NCBI GenBank assembly: GCA_029319145.1
Contig: CP119753.1
Coordinates: 868,001 to 932,000, forward strand
Origin: Microbacter sp. GSS18
GTDB lineage: Bacteria > Actinomycetota > Actinomycetes > Actinomycetales > Microbacteriaceae
Direction: 5' to 3'
Length of the DNA: 64,000 nucleotides
This document shows positions 53,765-62,909 of the stretch, one piece after another (position 1 is the first letter of the stretch; each line of letters opens with the position of its first letter). Both the position numbers and the translations under genes were made by a program. The notes beneath the pieces were generated by a model. The model was not told the origin of the DNA and did not search any database. It worked only from the letters and a program-made list of their open reading frames with translations.

Positions 53765-54382
53765 TCAGCCCGCGATGCTGTTCCAGATGTTGACGATGGC
53801 GTCGAGCTTGACCTGGGCGATCAGGATGATCACGGCGTAGCTCAGGATGGCCATGAGGGGCACCCAGGCCATGAGCCGATCGGCCGCCGAGCGCACGGCG
53901 TTCGGGACGGGGACCTGACCGCTGCGCAGCACGTGCAGGGTCACGGCGTAGAACGACGGGATCGTGACCGCCCACGTGACCATGCACCACGGGCAGAGGG
54001 TGCCGAGGTTGAAGATGCTCTGGTAGATCAGCCAGCACACGAAGCCGAACGCGAAGAGGAACCCGCCCCAGAAGAACCACCAGAACCACGGCGCGAACCG
54101 TGCTCGCGCGAGAATCGCGAAGCCGACGACGATCGGTGCGATCCATGCGGCGAGGCCGATCACCGGGTTCGGGAACCCGAACACGCTGCCCTGCCACGAC
54201 TCCAGGTTCTTGCCGCACTGGACCAGAACGCTGAAGTCGCAGGAGGCTGTCGCGGTGGGGTCGGCGAGCAGCACGAACTTCTCGACGGTGAGCTCGAATG
54301 CGGCGATCCAGCCGATCACCCCCGCGACGATGAGCCAGACGGCGAGCGCGATGGGTCGGGTGTGTGACCGGGTGGGGGGCAT
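53765..54382 (-). CDS. Vitamin K epoxide reductase family protein
   Basis: A 205-aa membrane thiol oxidoreductase with about five helices. The active-site pair is C130-P-W-C133 at a helix end, and the loop pair is C48 and C56. Bacterial VKORs use menaquinone to reoxidise a DsbA-like partner during extracytoplasmic disulfide formation; no DsbA gene lies in this window. The length has no room for a fused thioredoxin domain. ATG 54382 lacks a clear SD; AAGAAT sits 7 nt upstream, a weak leaderless match. Confidence 0.92.
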   Translation of the reverse strand: MPPTRSHTRPIALAVWLIVAGVIGWIAAFELTVEKFVLLADPTATASCDFSVLVQCGKNLESWQGSVFGFPNPVIGLAAWIAPIVVGFAILARARFAPWFWWFFWGGFLFAFGFVCWLIYQSIFNLGTLCPWCMVTWAVTIPSFYAVTLHVLRSGQVPVPNAVRSAADRLMAWVPLMAILSYAVIILIAQVKLDAIVNIWNSIAG

Positions 54383-54483
54383 GCGTCCGATTCTTCCACC
54401 GCCGGCGGCGAATCCGAGTGCCCTCCATCAGGCCCGCGCGGGGGCCGATCGGAGCGCCACGGGCAAACGCCTCGCGAAAGTGC

Positions 54484-54681
54484 GATAATGGTCGCTGATC
54501 GATGACGGCCGCGCCGTCGCCGACCACCCAAGACTTTCGGGCGACGAGCGCCCGCGCAGGTCGGGACCCCGCCGCATGAGCCGGGACCGCCTGCAAACCG
54601 AGTGAGTTCGCGGCACCGCAGGTGCGGCGCCGCACGAGATTTCGCCGGGCGACGCGCGGTGCGCCCGCAGGGAGTAAGCCA
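54484..54681 (+). promoter_or_regulatory. Promoter and long 5' leader of the RNase E/G gene
   Basis: An extended -10 (TGC then GATAAT, 54484-54489) is followed by about 190 nt without a plausible gene, including several GC-rich inverted segments (such as GGCACCGCAGGTGC) before the SD GGGAG (54670-54674). RNase E genes in other bacteria are autoregulated through their 5' UTR, so this leader may serve that purpose. Confidence 0.5.
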
Positions 54682-57222
54682 GTGATGGCCGATGAGCACA
54701 ATGAACACGACCACCCCGACAACGCGACTGCGCACGAGGCTCCCGCAGTAGCGGAGCAGGCCTCCGCCGACGAGATCGCGCCGGAGAACCCGGAAGCGGC
54801 GGACACCGCCCCGGAGGCATCGGCCGGAGACGCGGTCGCGTCGGGGGACGAGACGCCGGTCTCCGACGTCGCCGATGCGGCTCCTTCGGAGACCGAGGCG
54901 ACCGATCCCGAGGCCGCGCCCGCCTCCGACGCTGTGCCGGAGCCCGAAGCGGCGAGCGACTCTTCGCGCGCTCCCGAGGCCGACGCTGTGCCGGAGCCCG
55001 GCGCTCCCGCCCCGGAGGCGGCATCCGCTTCGCAGGCCGACGCGGAGCCCGCTCCGGACGAGCAGGCACCGTCGGCGGACGGCGGCGCGGAACCCACCGC
55101 AGGCGACGAGGCCGCGTCAGGCGACGTCGCCCCCGAGCAGGAGCCCGAGCCGCTCACGGCCGCCGGCCTGGGGCTGATCCCCGAGGTCTTCGTCTCGCAG
55201 GTGACGACGAGTCTGCACTTCTACGCCCCCGAGATCACGCTGCTCCCGCCCCGCCCGGGTGCCGAGCGCGGCGACTCCGAGCAGTCCTCGAGCGCGAGCG
55301 CCAACGCGTCCGGGCCCGGGTCCGGATCGCGTCGGCGCGGACGTCGCCGGGGCGGCTCGAACGGCGGCGACCAGGGCGACCAGGGCGAGAGCCAGCCGCG
55401 CCAGCGAGCGGTCGAGGTCGTCAACGAGCCGCAGCGCATCAAGGGCTCCACGCGTCTGGAGGCCAAGAAGCAGCGTCGCCGCGACGGCCGCGAGGCAGGC
55501 AGGCGACGCACCGTCGTGACCGAGGCCGAGTTCCTGGCCCGTCGTGAGGCCGTCGACCGTGTCATGGTCGTGCGCTCGAAGAACGGCCGCATCCAGATCG
55601 CCGTCCTCGAGGACAACGTGCTGGTCGAGCACTACGTCGCCCGCAGCCAGGAGGCCTCGCTCATCGGCAACGTCTACCTCGGGCGCGTGCAGAATGTTCT
55701 CCCGAGCATGGAGGCGGCCTTCGTCGACATCGGACGCGGACGCAACGCCGTGCTGTACTCGGGCGAGGTGGACTGGGATGCCGTCGAGACCGGCAACCAG
55801 CCGCGACGGATCGAACTCGCCCTCAAGAGCGGCGACAAGGTGCTCGTGCAGGTCACCAAGGACCCCGTAGGGCACAAGGGTGCGCGTCTGACGAGTCAGA
55901 TCTCGCTGCCGGGGCGCTACCTCGTGTACGTTCCCGGCGGTTCGATGAACGGCATCTCGCGCAAGCTCCCCGATACCGAGCGCGCGCGCCTGAAGAAGAT
56001 CCTGAAGGAAGTCCTCCCGGAATCCAGCGGTGTGATCGTGCGCACGGCGGCCGAGGGCGCCACCGAGGAGCAGCTCACGCGCGACGTGCAGCGCCTCACG
56101 ACCCAGTGGGAGCACATCGGCAAGCAGGTCCAGTCGGTGCAGGCGCCGGCGCTGCTGCACGCCGAGCCCGACCTCCTGGTGAAGATCGTCCGCGACGTCT
56201 TCAACGAGGACTTCACCAAGATGCTCATCCAGGGTGAGGACGCGCACCACACGATCACGAAGTACGTCGAGTCGGTCGCTCCCGACCTGCTGGACCGCGT
56301 CGAGGCCTACGAGGGCGATCACGATCCCTTCGACGAGTTCCGCATCACGGAGCAGATCGAGAAGGCCCTCGATCGCAAGGTCTGGCTCCCGTCGGGCGGA
56401 TCGCTCGTCATCGACCGGACCGAGGCGATGACCGTGATCGACGTCAACACCGGCAAGTTCGTCGGGTCCGGCGGCAACCTCGAGGAGACCGTCACCAAGA
56501 ACAACCTCGAGGCAGCCGAGGAGATCGTCCGCCAGCTGCGCCTGCGCGACATCGGGGGCATCATCGTCGTGGACTTCATCGACATGGTGCTCGAATCCAA
56601 CCGCGACCTGGTGCTGCGACGCCTCGTGGAATGCCTGAGCAGGGATCGCACCAAGCACCAGGTCGCCGAGGTGACGTCGCTGGGCCTGGTCCAGATGACG
56701 CGCAAGAAGCTCGGCCTCGGCCTGCTCGAGACCTTCAGCGAGCCGTGCGAGGTGTGCGCCGGGCGCGGCATCATCGTCCACCACGACCCCGTGGTCAAGC
56801 ACCGGCCCGCCGGCGGGCAGTCCTCGCGCCGCAGCCGCGCATCGTCGAATCCGGCACCTGCTCCGGCGACGGGCAACGGCGGCGGCACGCACGTGATCAC
56901 CGAGGGCGTGAAGTCGGCGCTGGCTCAGATCGCGGCCTCGACGATCCATCACCACGACGAGGCGGCGGAGGGCGAGCCTGCGTCCGAACCCGTCGTGGAG
57001 GAGCCGGCCGCGGAGCCGCGCAAGTCCGATCGTCCCAAGAAGCGCAAGAAGCGTCAGGACAGCGCGCAGAAGGCGCCCAAGACCGAGACGGACATGCTGC
57101 TGGACTCCGTGCTGAGCTCCCTCCCGGAGCCGAAGGCGCCCGGCCAGGGTCGGTCGCGCCGTCGCGTGACCACGGCCGCGCTCACCGGCACCCCCGTGCC
57201 GCCGACGACCGACGGGGACTGA
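54682..57222 (+). CDS. rne: Ribonuclease E/G family endoribonuclease
   Basis: An 846-847 aa RNase. Residues 1-190 are acidic, Ala/Glu/Pro-rich and likely disordered; a basic Arg/Gly stretch follows (SRRRGRRRGG), then the catalytic core. The S1/RNase H-like core starts near residue 290 (IGNVYLGRVQNVLPSMEAAF). Counting from ATG 54685, catalytic aspartates are D586 (VIDVNTGKF) and D630 (VVDFIDMV), and the zinc-link cysteines C688 and C691 (CEVCAGRG). The C-terminal tail is basic (KKRKKRQD). GTG 54682 is better spaced from GGGAG than ATG 54685; the product differs by one residue. Confidence 0.94.
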   Translation: MMADEHNEHDHPDNATAHEAPAVAEQASADEIAPENPEAADTAPEASAGDAVASGDETPVSDVADAAPSETEATDPEAAPASDAVPEPEAASDSSRAPEADAVPEPGAPAPEAASASQADAEPAPDEQAPSADGGAEPTAGDEAASGDVAPEQEPEPLTAAGLGLIPEVFVSQVTTSLHFYAPEITLLPPRPGAERGDSEQSSSASANASGPGSGSRRRGRRRGGSNGGDQGDQGESQPRQRAVEVVNEPQRIKGSTRLEAKKQRRRDGREAGRRRTVVTEAEFLARREAVDRVMVVRSKNGRIQIAVLEDNVLVEHYVARSQEASLIGNVYLGRVQNVLPSMEAAFVDIGRGRNAVLYSGEVDWDAVETGNQPRRIELALKSGDKVLVQVTKDPVGHKGARLTSQISLPGRYLVYVPGGSMNGISRKLPDTERARLKKILKEVLPESSGVIVRTAAEGATEEQLTRDVQRLTTQWEHIGKQVQSVQAPALLHAEPDLLVKIVRDVFNEDFTKMLIQGEDAHHTITKYVESVAPDLLDRVEAYEGDHDPFDEFRITEQIEKALDRKVWLPSGGSLVIDRTEAMTVIDVNTGKFVGSGGNLEETVTKNNLEAAEEIVRQLRLRDIGGIIVVDFIDMVLESNRDLVLRRLVECLSRDRTKHQVAEVTSLGLVQMTRKKLGLGLLETFSEPCEVCAGRGIIVHHDPVVKHRPAGGQSSRRSRASSNPAPAPATGNGGGTHVITEGVKSALAQIAASTIHHHDEAAEGEPASEPVVEEPAAEPRKSDRPKKRKKRQDSAQKAPKTETDMLLDSVLSSLPEPKAPGQGRSRRRVTTAALTGTPVPPTTDGD

Positions 57223-57227
57223 GCGGA

Positions 57228-57512
57228 TCAGCCGTCCGCGCGGCGCTCGCGTCGCTCGCGCGCGGTGACCCGCAGGCCCGAGGCCAGCAGGCGGCGCACC
57301 AGCTCGTGTCCGGACACGGGCTGGGCGCCGGCGGCGATGAGCCGGTCGTGCGCCGAGTCCGGCACGTCGTAGTGGTCGAGGTCGAACCCGCGGCGGGGGA
57401 TCCCGTTGGCTTCGGCGAAGGCGTGGAGCTCGGCGAGGTCGGAGTCGCTGACGAGATGGGACCACAGCCTGCCGTGCGCCGGCCAGCGCGGTTCGTCGAT
57501 CAGGATCGTCAC
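57228..57512 (-). CDS. DUF4031 domain protein
   Basis: A 94-aa protein (TILIDEPRWPAHGRLWSHLV, then FDLDHYDVP) matching DUF4031, a small actinobacterial family of unknown function with conserved Asp, Trp and His residues suggestive of a metal or nucleotide site. The GTG at 57512 lies 7 nt after TAGGAT, fitting the leaderless pattern. It is convergent with rne (5-nt gap) and divergent from rplU. Confidence 0.85.
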   Translation of the reverse strand: MTILIDEPRWPAHGRLWSHLVSDSDLAELHAFAEANGIPRRGFDLDHYDVPDSAHDRLIAAGAQPVSGHELVRRLLASGLRVTARERRERRADG

Positions 57513-57519
57513 GACGACG

Positions 57520-57525
57520 ATCCTA
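57520..57525 (-). promoter_or_regulatory. Putative -10 box of the leaderless DUF4031 gene
   Basis: TAGGAT on the minus strand, 7 nt (CGTCGTC) before GTG 57512. Confidence 0.5.
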
Positions 57526-57558
57526 GAGCGCGCCGAGCGACACGCGGCCTCGATGCTT

Positions 57559-57587
57559 TTGCCTCTGGTGCCGGCATCCGGTAAACT
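57559..57587 (+). promoter_or_regulatory. Promoter of rplU-rpmA
   Basis: A -35 TTGCCT (57559-57564) and -10 TAAACT (57582-57587) separated by 17 bp: the best sigma-70-type match in the window, as expected for a ribosomal protein operon. Confidence 0.7.
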
Positions 57588-57593
57588 CGACCT

Positions 57594-57746
57594 TTGGTGC
57601 GTCAGTGTCGCAGACGTGAACTGCGAACCGGCAAGCCCCGCAGCCGGCGGGCGCTTCCGCACCACAGACTTCCTCGTCTCGCAAGAGCAGAGTCTCGCAA
57701 AGACAAACGGAGCCGTGCGCTCCTCCCCAGTAGAAACAGGTGTGAA
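57594..57746 (+). promoter_or_regulatory. Long 5' leader of rplU
   Basis: About 150 nt of untranslated leader between promoter and rplU start, with GC-rich pairing segments (GCAGCCGGC near 57640). Autogenous r-protein leaders have been described upstream of rplU in several phyla. The homologous fold here is not demonstrated. Confidence 0.45.
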
Positions 57747-58055
57747 GTGGTTTACGCAGTTGTGCGCGCCGGCGGCCGTCAGGAGAAGGTCCAGGTCGGC
57801 ACGATCGTCGTCCTCGATCGTCAGCAGGCGAAGATCGGCGACAAGATCGAGCTTCCCGCGGTGCTGTTCGTCGACGGCGACAAGGTGACGACCGACGCGG
57901 ACAAGCTCGCCAAGGTCACCGTGACCGCCGAGGTGCTCGGCGAGGAGCGCGGCCCGAAGATCGTGATCCAGAAGTTCAAGAACAAGACCGGCTACAAGAA
58001 GCGCCAGGGCCACCGTCAGGACCTCACGCGCGTCAAGGTCACCGGCATCAAGTAA
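57747..58055 (+). CDS. rplU: 50S ribosomal protein L21
   Basis: A 102-aa ribosomal protein. The start [18 protein letters not shown] and the C-terminal rRNA-binding tail [19 protein letters not shown] are canonical. GTG 57747 is chosen because it gives the exact family N terminus. It is followed after 18 nt by rpmA. Confidence 0.97.
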   Translation: MVYAVVRAGGRQEKVQVGTIVVLDRQQAKIGDKIELPAVLFVDGDKVTTDADKLAKVTVTAEVLGEERGPKIVIQKFKNKTGYKKRQGHRQDLTRVKVTGIK

Positions 58056-58073
58056 GCCAGGAGAGACGCAGAG

Positions 58074-58331
58074 ATGGCACACAAGAAGGGCGCAAGCTCC
58101 ACCCGCAACGGTCGTGACTCCAACGCGCAGCGCCTCGGCGTCAAGCGCTTCGGTGGCGAGGTCGTGAACGCCGGCGAGATCATCGTCCGCCAGCGCGGCA
58201 CGCACTTCCACCCCGGCGCCAACGTCGGCCGCGGTGGCGACGACACCCTGTTCGCCCTCGCGGCGGGCTCGGTGGAGTTCGGCAGCAAGGGCGGCCGCAA
58301 GGTCGTCAACATCGTGGCGGCCGCGGAGTAA
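58074..58331 (+). CDS. rpmA: 50S ribosomal protein L27
   Basis: An 85-aa protein whose N-terminal tail [16 protein letters not shown] reaches the peptidyl-transferase centre. There is no cleavable N-terminal extension of the kind found in Firmicutes. GGAGAGACG lies upstream of ATG 58074. A strong terminator follows. Confidence 0.98.
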   Translation: MAHKKGASSTRNGRDSNAQRLGVKRFGGEVVNAGEIIVRQRGTHFHPGANVGRGGDDTLFALAAGSVEFGSKGGRKVVNIVAAAE

Positions 58332-58356
58332 TCCACCGCACGCACATGAGTCTTCA

Positions 58357-58386
58357 GGAGGGGGCGGGCTTCGGCCCGCCCCCTCC
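58357..58386 (+). terminator. Strong terminator after rpmA
   Basis: A 13-bp perfect stem GGAGGGGGCGGGC with its complement, closed by a TTCG tetraloop (58370-58373) and followed by CTTT. Confidence 0.93.
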
Positions 58387-58424
58387 CTTTACCCTGGGGA
58401 GCACCCAGACCTGAGGGGGACCGG

Positions 58425-59930
58425 ATGGTCACGTTCGTCGATCGCGTGACGCTTCACCTGCGCGCCGGCAAGGGCGGCAACGGCTGCGTGTCGGTTCGTC
58501 GCGAGAAGTTCAAGCCGCTCGCCGGCCCCGACGGCGGCAACGGCGGCAACGGCGGCGACATCGTGCTCGTCGCCGACCCCCAGGTCACGACGCTGCTGTC
58601 CTACCACCACTCGCCGCACCGGAACGCCGGCAACGGCGGGTTCGGGATGGGCGACAACCGGTCGGGGGCCGCGGGTGAGCCCGTGGAGCTGCCCGTGCCC
58701 GTCGGCACCGTCGTGAAGGACGGCTCGGGCGACGTGCTCGTCGACATGATCCGACCCGGCATGCGATTCGTCGCGGCCCCGGGCGGACAGGGGGGACTGG
58801 GCAACGCAGCTCTGGCCTCGCCCAAGCGCAAGGCGCCGGGCTTCGCCCTGCTGGGCACACCCGGCTGGGAAGGCGACGTCCAGCTCGAACTCAAGACGGT
58901 GGCGGATGTCGCGCTGGTCGGGTACCCCTCGGCCGGCAAGTCCAGCCTCATCGCCGCGGTCTCGGCGGCGCGCCCGAAGATCGCCGACTACCCGTTCACG
59001 ACGCTGCATCCGAATCTCGGTGTCGTGCAGGCCGGCGACGTGCGCTTCACGATCGCGGACGTGCCCGGCCTCATCGAAGGCGCGAGCGAGGGCAAGGGCC
59101 TCGGGCTCCAGTTCCTGCGGCACGTCGAGCGCTGCACGGCCCTCGTGCACGTTCTGGACTGCGCGACGCTGGAGCCGGGTCGCGACCCGCTGTCTGATCT
59201 GGACGTGATCCTCGCCGAGCTCGCGGCGTATCCGGTGCCCGAGGGCCAGATCCCGCTCACCGAGCGCCCGCAGCTGGTGGTGCTGAACAAGATCGACGTC
59301 CCCGAGGCGCGCGATCTTGCCGAGCTGGTGCGTCCCGACCTCGAGGCGCGCGGGTTCCGCGTGCTCGAGATCTCGACGGTCAGCCATGAGGGTCTGCGCG
59401 AATTGACCTTCGCCCTCGGCGACATCGTCCAGACCCATCGGACGGCGACGGTCGAGGCCGCAGAGCCCGAGCGCATCGTGATCCGGCCCAAGGGCGCGGA
59501 CCGGGAGTTCCACGTGCGCGTCGAAGGCGGCACCTACGGGAACATCTACCGGATCATCGGCGACAAGCCGCTGCGCTGGGTTCAGCAGACCGACTTCCAG
59601 AACGACGAGGCCGTCGGGTTCCTCGCGGATCGGCTGGAGCGACTGGGAGTCGAGGACGAGCTGTTCCGTGCCGGTGCCACTCCGGGGGCGACGGTGGTCA
59701 TCGGCGAGGGCGACGGCATCGTGTTCGACTGGCAGCCGGCGCTCACGTCCGCCGCCGAGCTGATCACCGCTCCGCGCGGGACGGACGCGCGGCTGGACCA
59801 GAGTGGGCGTCGCACCACCGCGGAGCGACGCGAGCGCTATCACGAGCGCATGGATGCCAAGGCGCAGGTGCGCGCCGAGCTCGAGGCCGAGCGCATCGCC
59901 GAGCACGACGACGCCGAGGGTGCCGAATGA
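58425..59930 (+). CDS. obg: GTPase Obg (ribosome assembly)
   Basis: A 501-aa GTPase. The glycine-rich OBG fold (residues 1-158, [13 protein letters not shown] repeats such as [13 protein letters not shown]) precedes the G domain with P-loop GYPSAGKSS from G166 and [13 protein letters not shown]-type specificity is LNKIDV. The C-terminal OCT domain follows (about residues 345-425), then a charged tail. It acts in 50S maturation and stringent control. ATG 58425 has GAGGGGG upstream. It overlaps proB (ATGA). Confidence 0.96.
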   Translation: MVTFVDRVTLHLRAGKGGNGCVSVRREKFKPLAGPDGGNGGNGGDIVLVADPQVTTLLSYHHSPHRNAGNGGFGMGDNRSGAAGEPVELPVPVGTVVKDGSGDVLVDMIRPGMRFVAAPGGQGGLGNAALASPKRKAPGFALLGTPGWEGDVQLELKTVADVALVGYPSAGKSSLIAAVSAARPKIADYPFTTLHPNLGVVQAGDVRFTIADVPGLIEGASEGKGLGLQFLRHVERCTALVHVLDCATLEPGRDPLSDLDVILAELAAYPVPEGQIPLTERPQLVVLNKIDVPEARDLAELVRPDLEARGFRVLEISTVSHEGLRELTFALGDIVQTHRTATVEAAEPERIVIRPKGADREFHVRVEGGTYGNIYRIIGDKPLRWVQQTDFQNDEAVGFLADRLERLGVEDELFRAGATPGATVVIGEGDGIVFDWQPALTSAAELITAPRGTDARLDQSGRRTTAERRERYHERMDAKAQVRAELEAERIAEHDDAEGAE

Positions 59931-60769
59931 CGGCGAACGCGCGCGCCGACATCCCGATCGCGCGCCGCGTCGTGGTCAAGATCGGATCCTCGTCGATCAG
60001 CGGCGGGAACGCCTCGCGGATCCAGACGCTGGTGGAGGCGCTCGCGGCCGCGCACGCGCGCGGCACCGAGATCGTGCTCGTGTCCTCCGGGGCGATCGCC
60101 ACGGGGATGCCGTTCCTGTCGCTCGACGAGCGCCCGAGTGATCTGGCCACGCAGCAGGCGGCTGCGGCCGTGGGGCAGAACGTCCTGGTCTACCGCTATC
60201 AGCAGGCGCTGCGCGCCTTCGAGATCGTCGCCGGCCAGGTGCTGCTGACCGCCGGCGACCTCGAGAACGCCACGCACCGCTCCAACGCCCGCCGGGCGAT
60301 GGAGCGGCTGCTCGGCCTGCGCATCCTGCCGATCGTCAATGAGAACGACACCGTGGCGACGCACGAGATCCGGTTCGGGGACAACGACCGGCTCGCCGCG
60401 CTGGTGGCGACGCTCATCGGCGCCGACGCCCTCGTCCTGCTGAGCGACATCGAGTGCCTCTACACCCGCCCGCCCGACGAGCCGGGCGCCGTGCCGATCC
60501 CGCACGTCGCCTATGGCGACGATCTGCACGGCTTCGAGTTCGGGTCCGTCGTGGTCAACTCTGTCGGCACGGGCGGCGCCGCGACCAAGGTGTCGGCGGC
60601 GCGCCTGGCCGCCGCCGCCGGAACGGGCGTGCTGGTCACCAGCGCCGACCTCGTCCACCGGGCGCTCGCGGGCGCTGATGTCGGCACGTGGTTCGCGCCG
60701 AACCCCGAGCCGGCAGCTCCGCCGGCGACCGGTCCCGTGCGCACGGCCGCCGGTACACTGGGCGGATGA
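59927..60769 (+). CDS. proB: Glutamate 5-kinase, single-domain form
   Basis: A 280-aa amino-acid kinase that makes gamma-glutamyl phosphate in proline synthesis. The core is complete ([12 protein letters not shown] at the N terminus, [41 protein letters not shown]). The sequence ends about 25 residues after the kinase domain in a Pro/Ala tail, so the C-terminal PUA domain of the about 370-aa enzymes is missing. It overlaps obg and proA, the latter as ATGA. Confidence 0.95.
   Translation: MTANARADIPIARRVVVKIGSSSISGGNASRIQTLVEALAAAHARGTEIVLVSSGAIATGMPFLSLDERPSDLATQQAAAAVGQNVLVYRYQQALRAFEIVAGQVLLTAGDLENATHRSNARRAMERLLGLRILPIVNENDTVATHEIRFGDNDRLAALVATLIGADALVLLSDIECLYTRPPDEPGAVPIPHVAYGDDLHGFEFGSVVVNSVGTGGAATKVSAARLAAAAGTGVLVTSADLVHRALAGADVGTWFAPNPEPAAPPATGPVRTAAGTLGG
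60754..60759 (+). promoter_or_regulatory. Possible internal leaderless -10 for proA
   Basis: TACACT inside the last codons of proB, followed by 6 nt (GGGCGG) and ATG 60766. It might give a proA-only leaderless transcript besides read-through from proB. Confidence 0.35.
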
Positions 60770-62025
60770 TCACGACGGCGACGACCGCGCGCGAGCGCAT
60801 GCAGCTCGCGAAGGACGCCTCCCGCAGCATCGGCCTGCTCGGCGACGACGACAAGCGCAGCGCACTGCTGGCGATCGCCGACGCGATCGCCGAGGCCGCG
60901 CCCGACATCGTCTCCGCCAACGCCGAGGATCTCGAGCGCGGCCGCGGATCCGGCCTCTCGGACGCACTGCTGGATCGACTGCGCCTGGACGGGCCGCGCG
61001 TGTCGGGCCTGGCCGCCGCCGTGCGCGACGTCGCCGATCTGCCCGACCCGGTCGGACGGGTCCTGGACGAGCGGACTCTCGACAACGGGCTGCGGCTGAC
61101 GAAGGTCGCCGTCCCGTTCGGCGTCGTGGGCTCGATCTACGAGGCCCGGCCCAACGTGACGGTGGACATCGCGGCGCTCGCGCTGCGTTCGGGCAACGCC
61201 GTGGTGCTGCGGGGCGGCTCGGCCGCGGAGCGCACCAACGCGGCGCTCATCGCCGCCATGCGCGCCGCGCTGCGCTCGTGCGGCCTCGACCCCGAGGCGA
61301 TCCAGACCGTCGACGACTTCGGCCGCGACGGTGCGCGGGAGCTGATGCAGGCCCGCGGTCTCGTCGACGTCCTCGTTCCGCGCGGCAGCGCACAGCTGAT
61401 CGAGACGGTCGTGACCGAATCCCTCGTCCCCGTGATCGAGACGGGCGCCGGCGTCGTGCACATCGTCCTGGCGGACACCGCTCCGGTCGATCGGGCGACG
61501 GCGATCGTCGCCAACGCGAAGGCCCAGAGGCCCAGCGTCTGCAACGCCGTCGAGACCGTGCTGGTCGTGCGGTCGGCGGCCGAGCGACTCGTGAGCCCCG
61601 TCGTGGCTGCGTTGCAGGCGGAAGGCGTCACCGTGCACGGCGATGCCGAGGTCGCGTCGCTGGCCGACGAGATCGTCCCGGCCACCGAGGACGACTGGGC
61701 GAAGGAGTACCTCAGCCTCGACATCGCGATGCACGTGGTGGACGACCTCGACGAGGCGCTCGATCACATCCGCCGCTACTCCACGCACCACACCGAGTCG
61801 ATCATCACCGAGGACGACGCCGAGGCCGAGCGCTTCCTCGCCGAGGTCGATTCGGCAGTGGTGATGGCGAACGCGTCCACGCGCTTCACCGACGGCGGCG
61901 AGTTCGGCTTCGGTGCGGAGGTCGGGATCTCCACGCAGAAACTGCACGCGCGCGGACCCATGGGCCTCGCCGAGCTCACCAGTGCGAAGTGGCTCGCCCG
62001 CGGCGCGGGGCAGGTCCGCACCTGA
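60766..62025 (+). CDS. proA: Glutamate-5-semialdehyde dehydrogenase
   Basis: A 419-aa NADPH-dependent enzyme that reduces gamma-glutamyl phosphate, the step after ProB. The catalytic cysteine is C259 in RPSVCNAVET; NVTVDIAALALRSGN and VIETGAGVVHIV are family blocks. ATG 60766 overlaps the proB stop. The adjacent proB-proA arrangement supports channelling of the unstable intermediate. Confidence 0.97.
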   Translation: MITTATTARERMQLAKDASRSIGLLGDDDKRSALLAIADAIAEAAPDIVSANAEDLERGRGSGLSDALLDRLRLDGPRVSGLAAAVRDVADLPDPVGRVLDERTLDNGLRLTKVAVPFGVVGSIYEARPNVTVDIAALALRSGNAVVLRGGSAAERTNAALIAAMRAALRSCGLDPEAIQTVDDFGRDGARELMQARGLVDVLVPRGSAQLIETVVTESLVPVIETGAGVVHIVLADTAPVDRATAIVANAKAQRPSVCNAVETVLVVRSAAERLVSPVVAALQAEGVTVHGDAEVASLADEIVPATEDDWAKEYLSLDIAMHVVDDLDEALDHIRRYSTHHTESIITEDDAEAERFLAEVDSAVVMANASTRFTDGGEFGFGAEVGISTQKLHARGPMGLAELTSAKWLARGAGQVRT

Positions 62026-62079
62026 CCCCATAGACTGGACGCGCGCCTCCATCCGGGGGAGAACCGAAACGGAGTTGGA

Positions 62080-62304
62080 ATGACCCTCGCCACGATCATC
62101 ACCGTCGCAGCGGCTGAGTCCGAGCACCACGGCAACGTCGCCCTCGAGACCGTCGGGTACGGCATCGTGGCGATCGTCGCGTTCGCGGCCCTCGCGCTCG
62201 TGACGCTGTCCTACCGGAACGTGGCCAATCGTCACGCGCACAAGGCCGAGGCCTACGCCCGTGCGCACGCGGGCGACATCGAGAAGGCGGGGCACGGCCA
62301 CTAG
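62080..62304 (+). CDS. Small hypothetical membrane protein
   Basis: A 74-aa protein with one clear helix (about residues 22-44, [20 protein letters not shown]) and a His-rich polar C terminus ([14 protein letters not shown], ending GHGH). The N-terminal stretch ([12 protein letters not shown]) may be a weak signal or second short helix. A TAGACT at 62032-62037 is a possible -10, and GGAG precedes ATG 62080. It is unnamed, and may be conserved between proA and nadD in relatives. Confidence 0.72.
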   Translation: MTLATIITVAAAESEHHGNVALETVGYGIVAIVAFAALALVTLSYRNVANRHAHKAEAYARAHAGDIEKAGHGH

Positions 62305-62312
62305 GCCGGTGC

Positions 62313-62909
62313 ATGGCCGCGGCACGCGCCCCGAGAGTCGGGGTGATGGGTGGGACGTTCGATCCGATCCATCACGGGCACCTCGTCGCGGCCAGCGAAG
62401 TGGCCCAGTCCTTCGATCTCGACGAGGTGGTCTTCGTCCCCACCGGGATCCCGTGGCAGAAGACGGATGTCTCGCCGAGTGAGGACCGCTACCTCATGAC
62501 GGTGATCGCGACGGCGTCGAACCCTCGATTCACCGTGAGCCGCGTGGACATCGACCGCGCCGGCGACACCTACACGATCGACACGCTGCGTGACCTGAAG
62601 CGCCAGCGGCCCGACGCGGAGCTCTTCTTCATCACCGGCGCAGACGCCATAGCGCAAATTCTCAGTTGGAGAGACCATGATGAACTATGGGGTCTCGCCC
62701 ACTTCGTGGCCGTCTCACGCCCGGGTCACGTGCTCACCACCGAAGGTCTTCCGACGGAGGATGTGAGCCAGCTCGAGATTCCCGCACTCGCGATCTCTTC
62801 GACGGACTGTCGTGACCGTGTGGAACGTGGCCACCCGGTGTGGTACCTGGTTCCCGATGGGGTCGTGCAATACATTGCGAAGCATCACCTCTACCGGAGC
62901 AAGGAATGA
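62313..62909 (+). CDS. nadD: Nicotinate-mononucleotide adenylyltransferase
   Basis: A 198-aa nucleotidyltransferase of NAD synthesis. The alpha-phosphate-binding motif is H20-H-G-H23 in [12 protein letters not shown], and the C-terminal ISSTDCR is the ISSTxxR signature. It starts 8 nt after the upstream small gene and overlaps the next gene as ATGA. In related genomes rsfS follows; here the window ends before it. Confidence 0.96.
   Translation: MAAARAPRVGVMGGTFDPIHHGHLVAASEVAQSFDLDEVVFVPTGIPWQKTDVSPSEDRYLMTVIATASNPRFTVSRVDIDRAGDTYTIDTLRDLKRQRPDAELFFITGADAIAQILSWRDHDELWGLAHFVAVSRPGHVLTTEGLPTEDVSQLEIPALAISSTDCRDRVERGHPVWYLVPDGVVQYIAKHHLYRSKE

Noticed and set aside
53716..58386. Terminator stems as possible mobile-element termini
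   Set aside because: The hairpins at 53716, 58357, 35167 and 36603 have unrelated sequences, no target duplications and sit just after operon ends, which is what terminators do.
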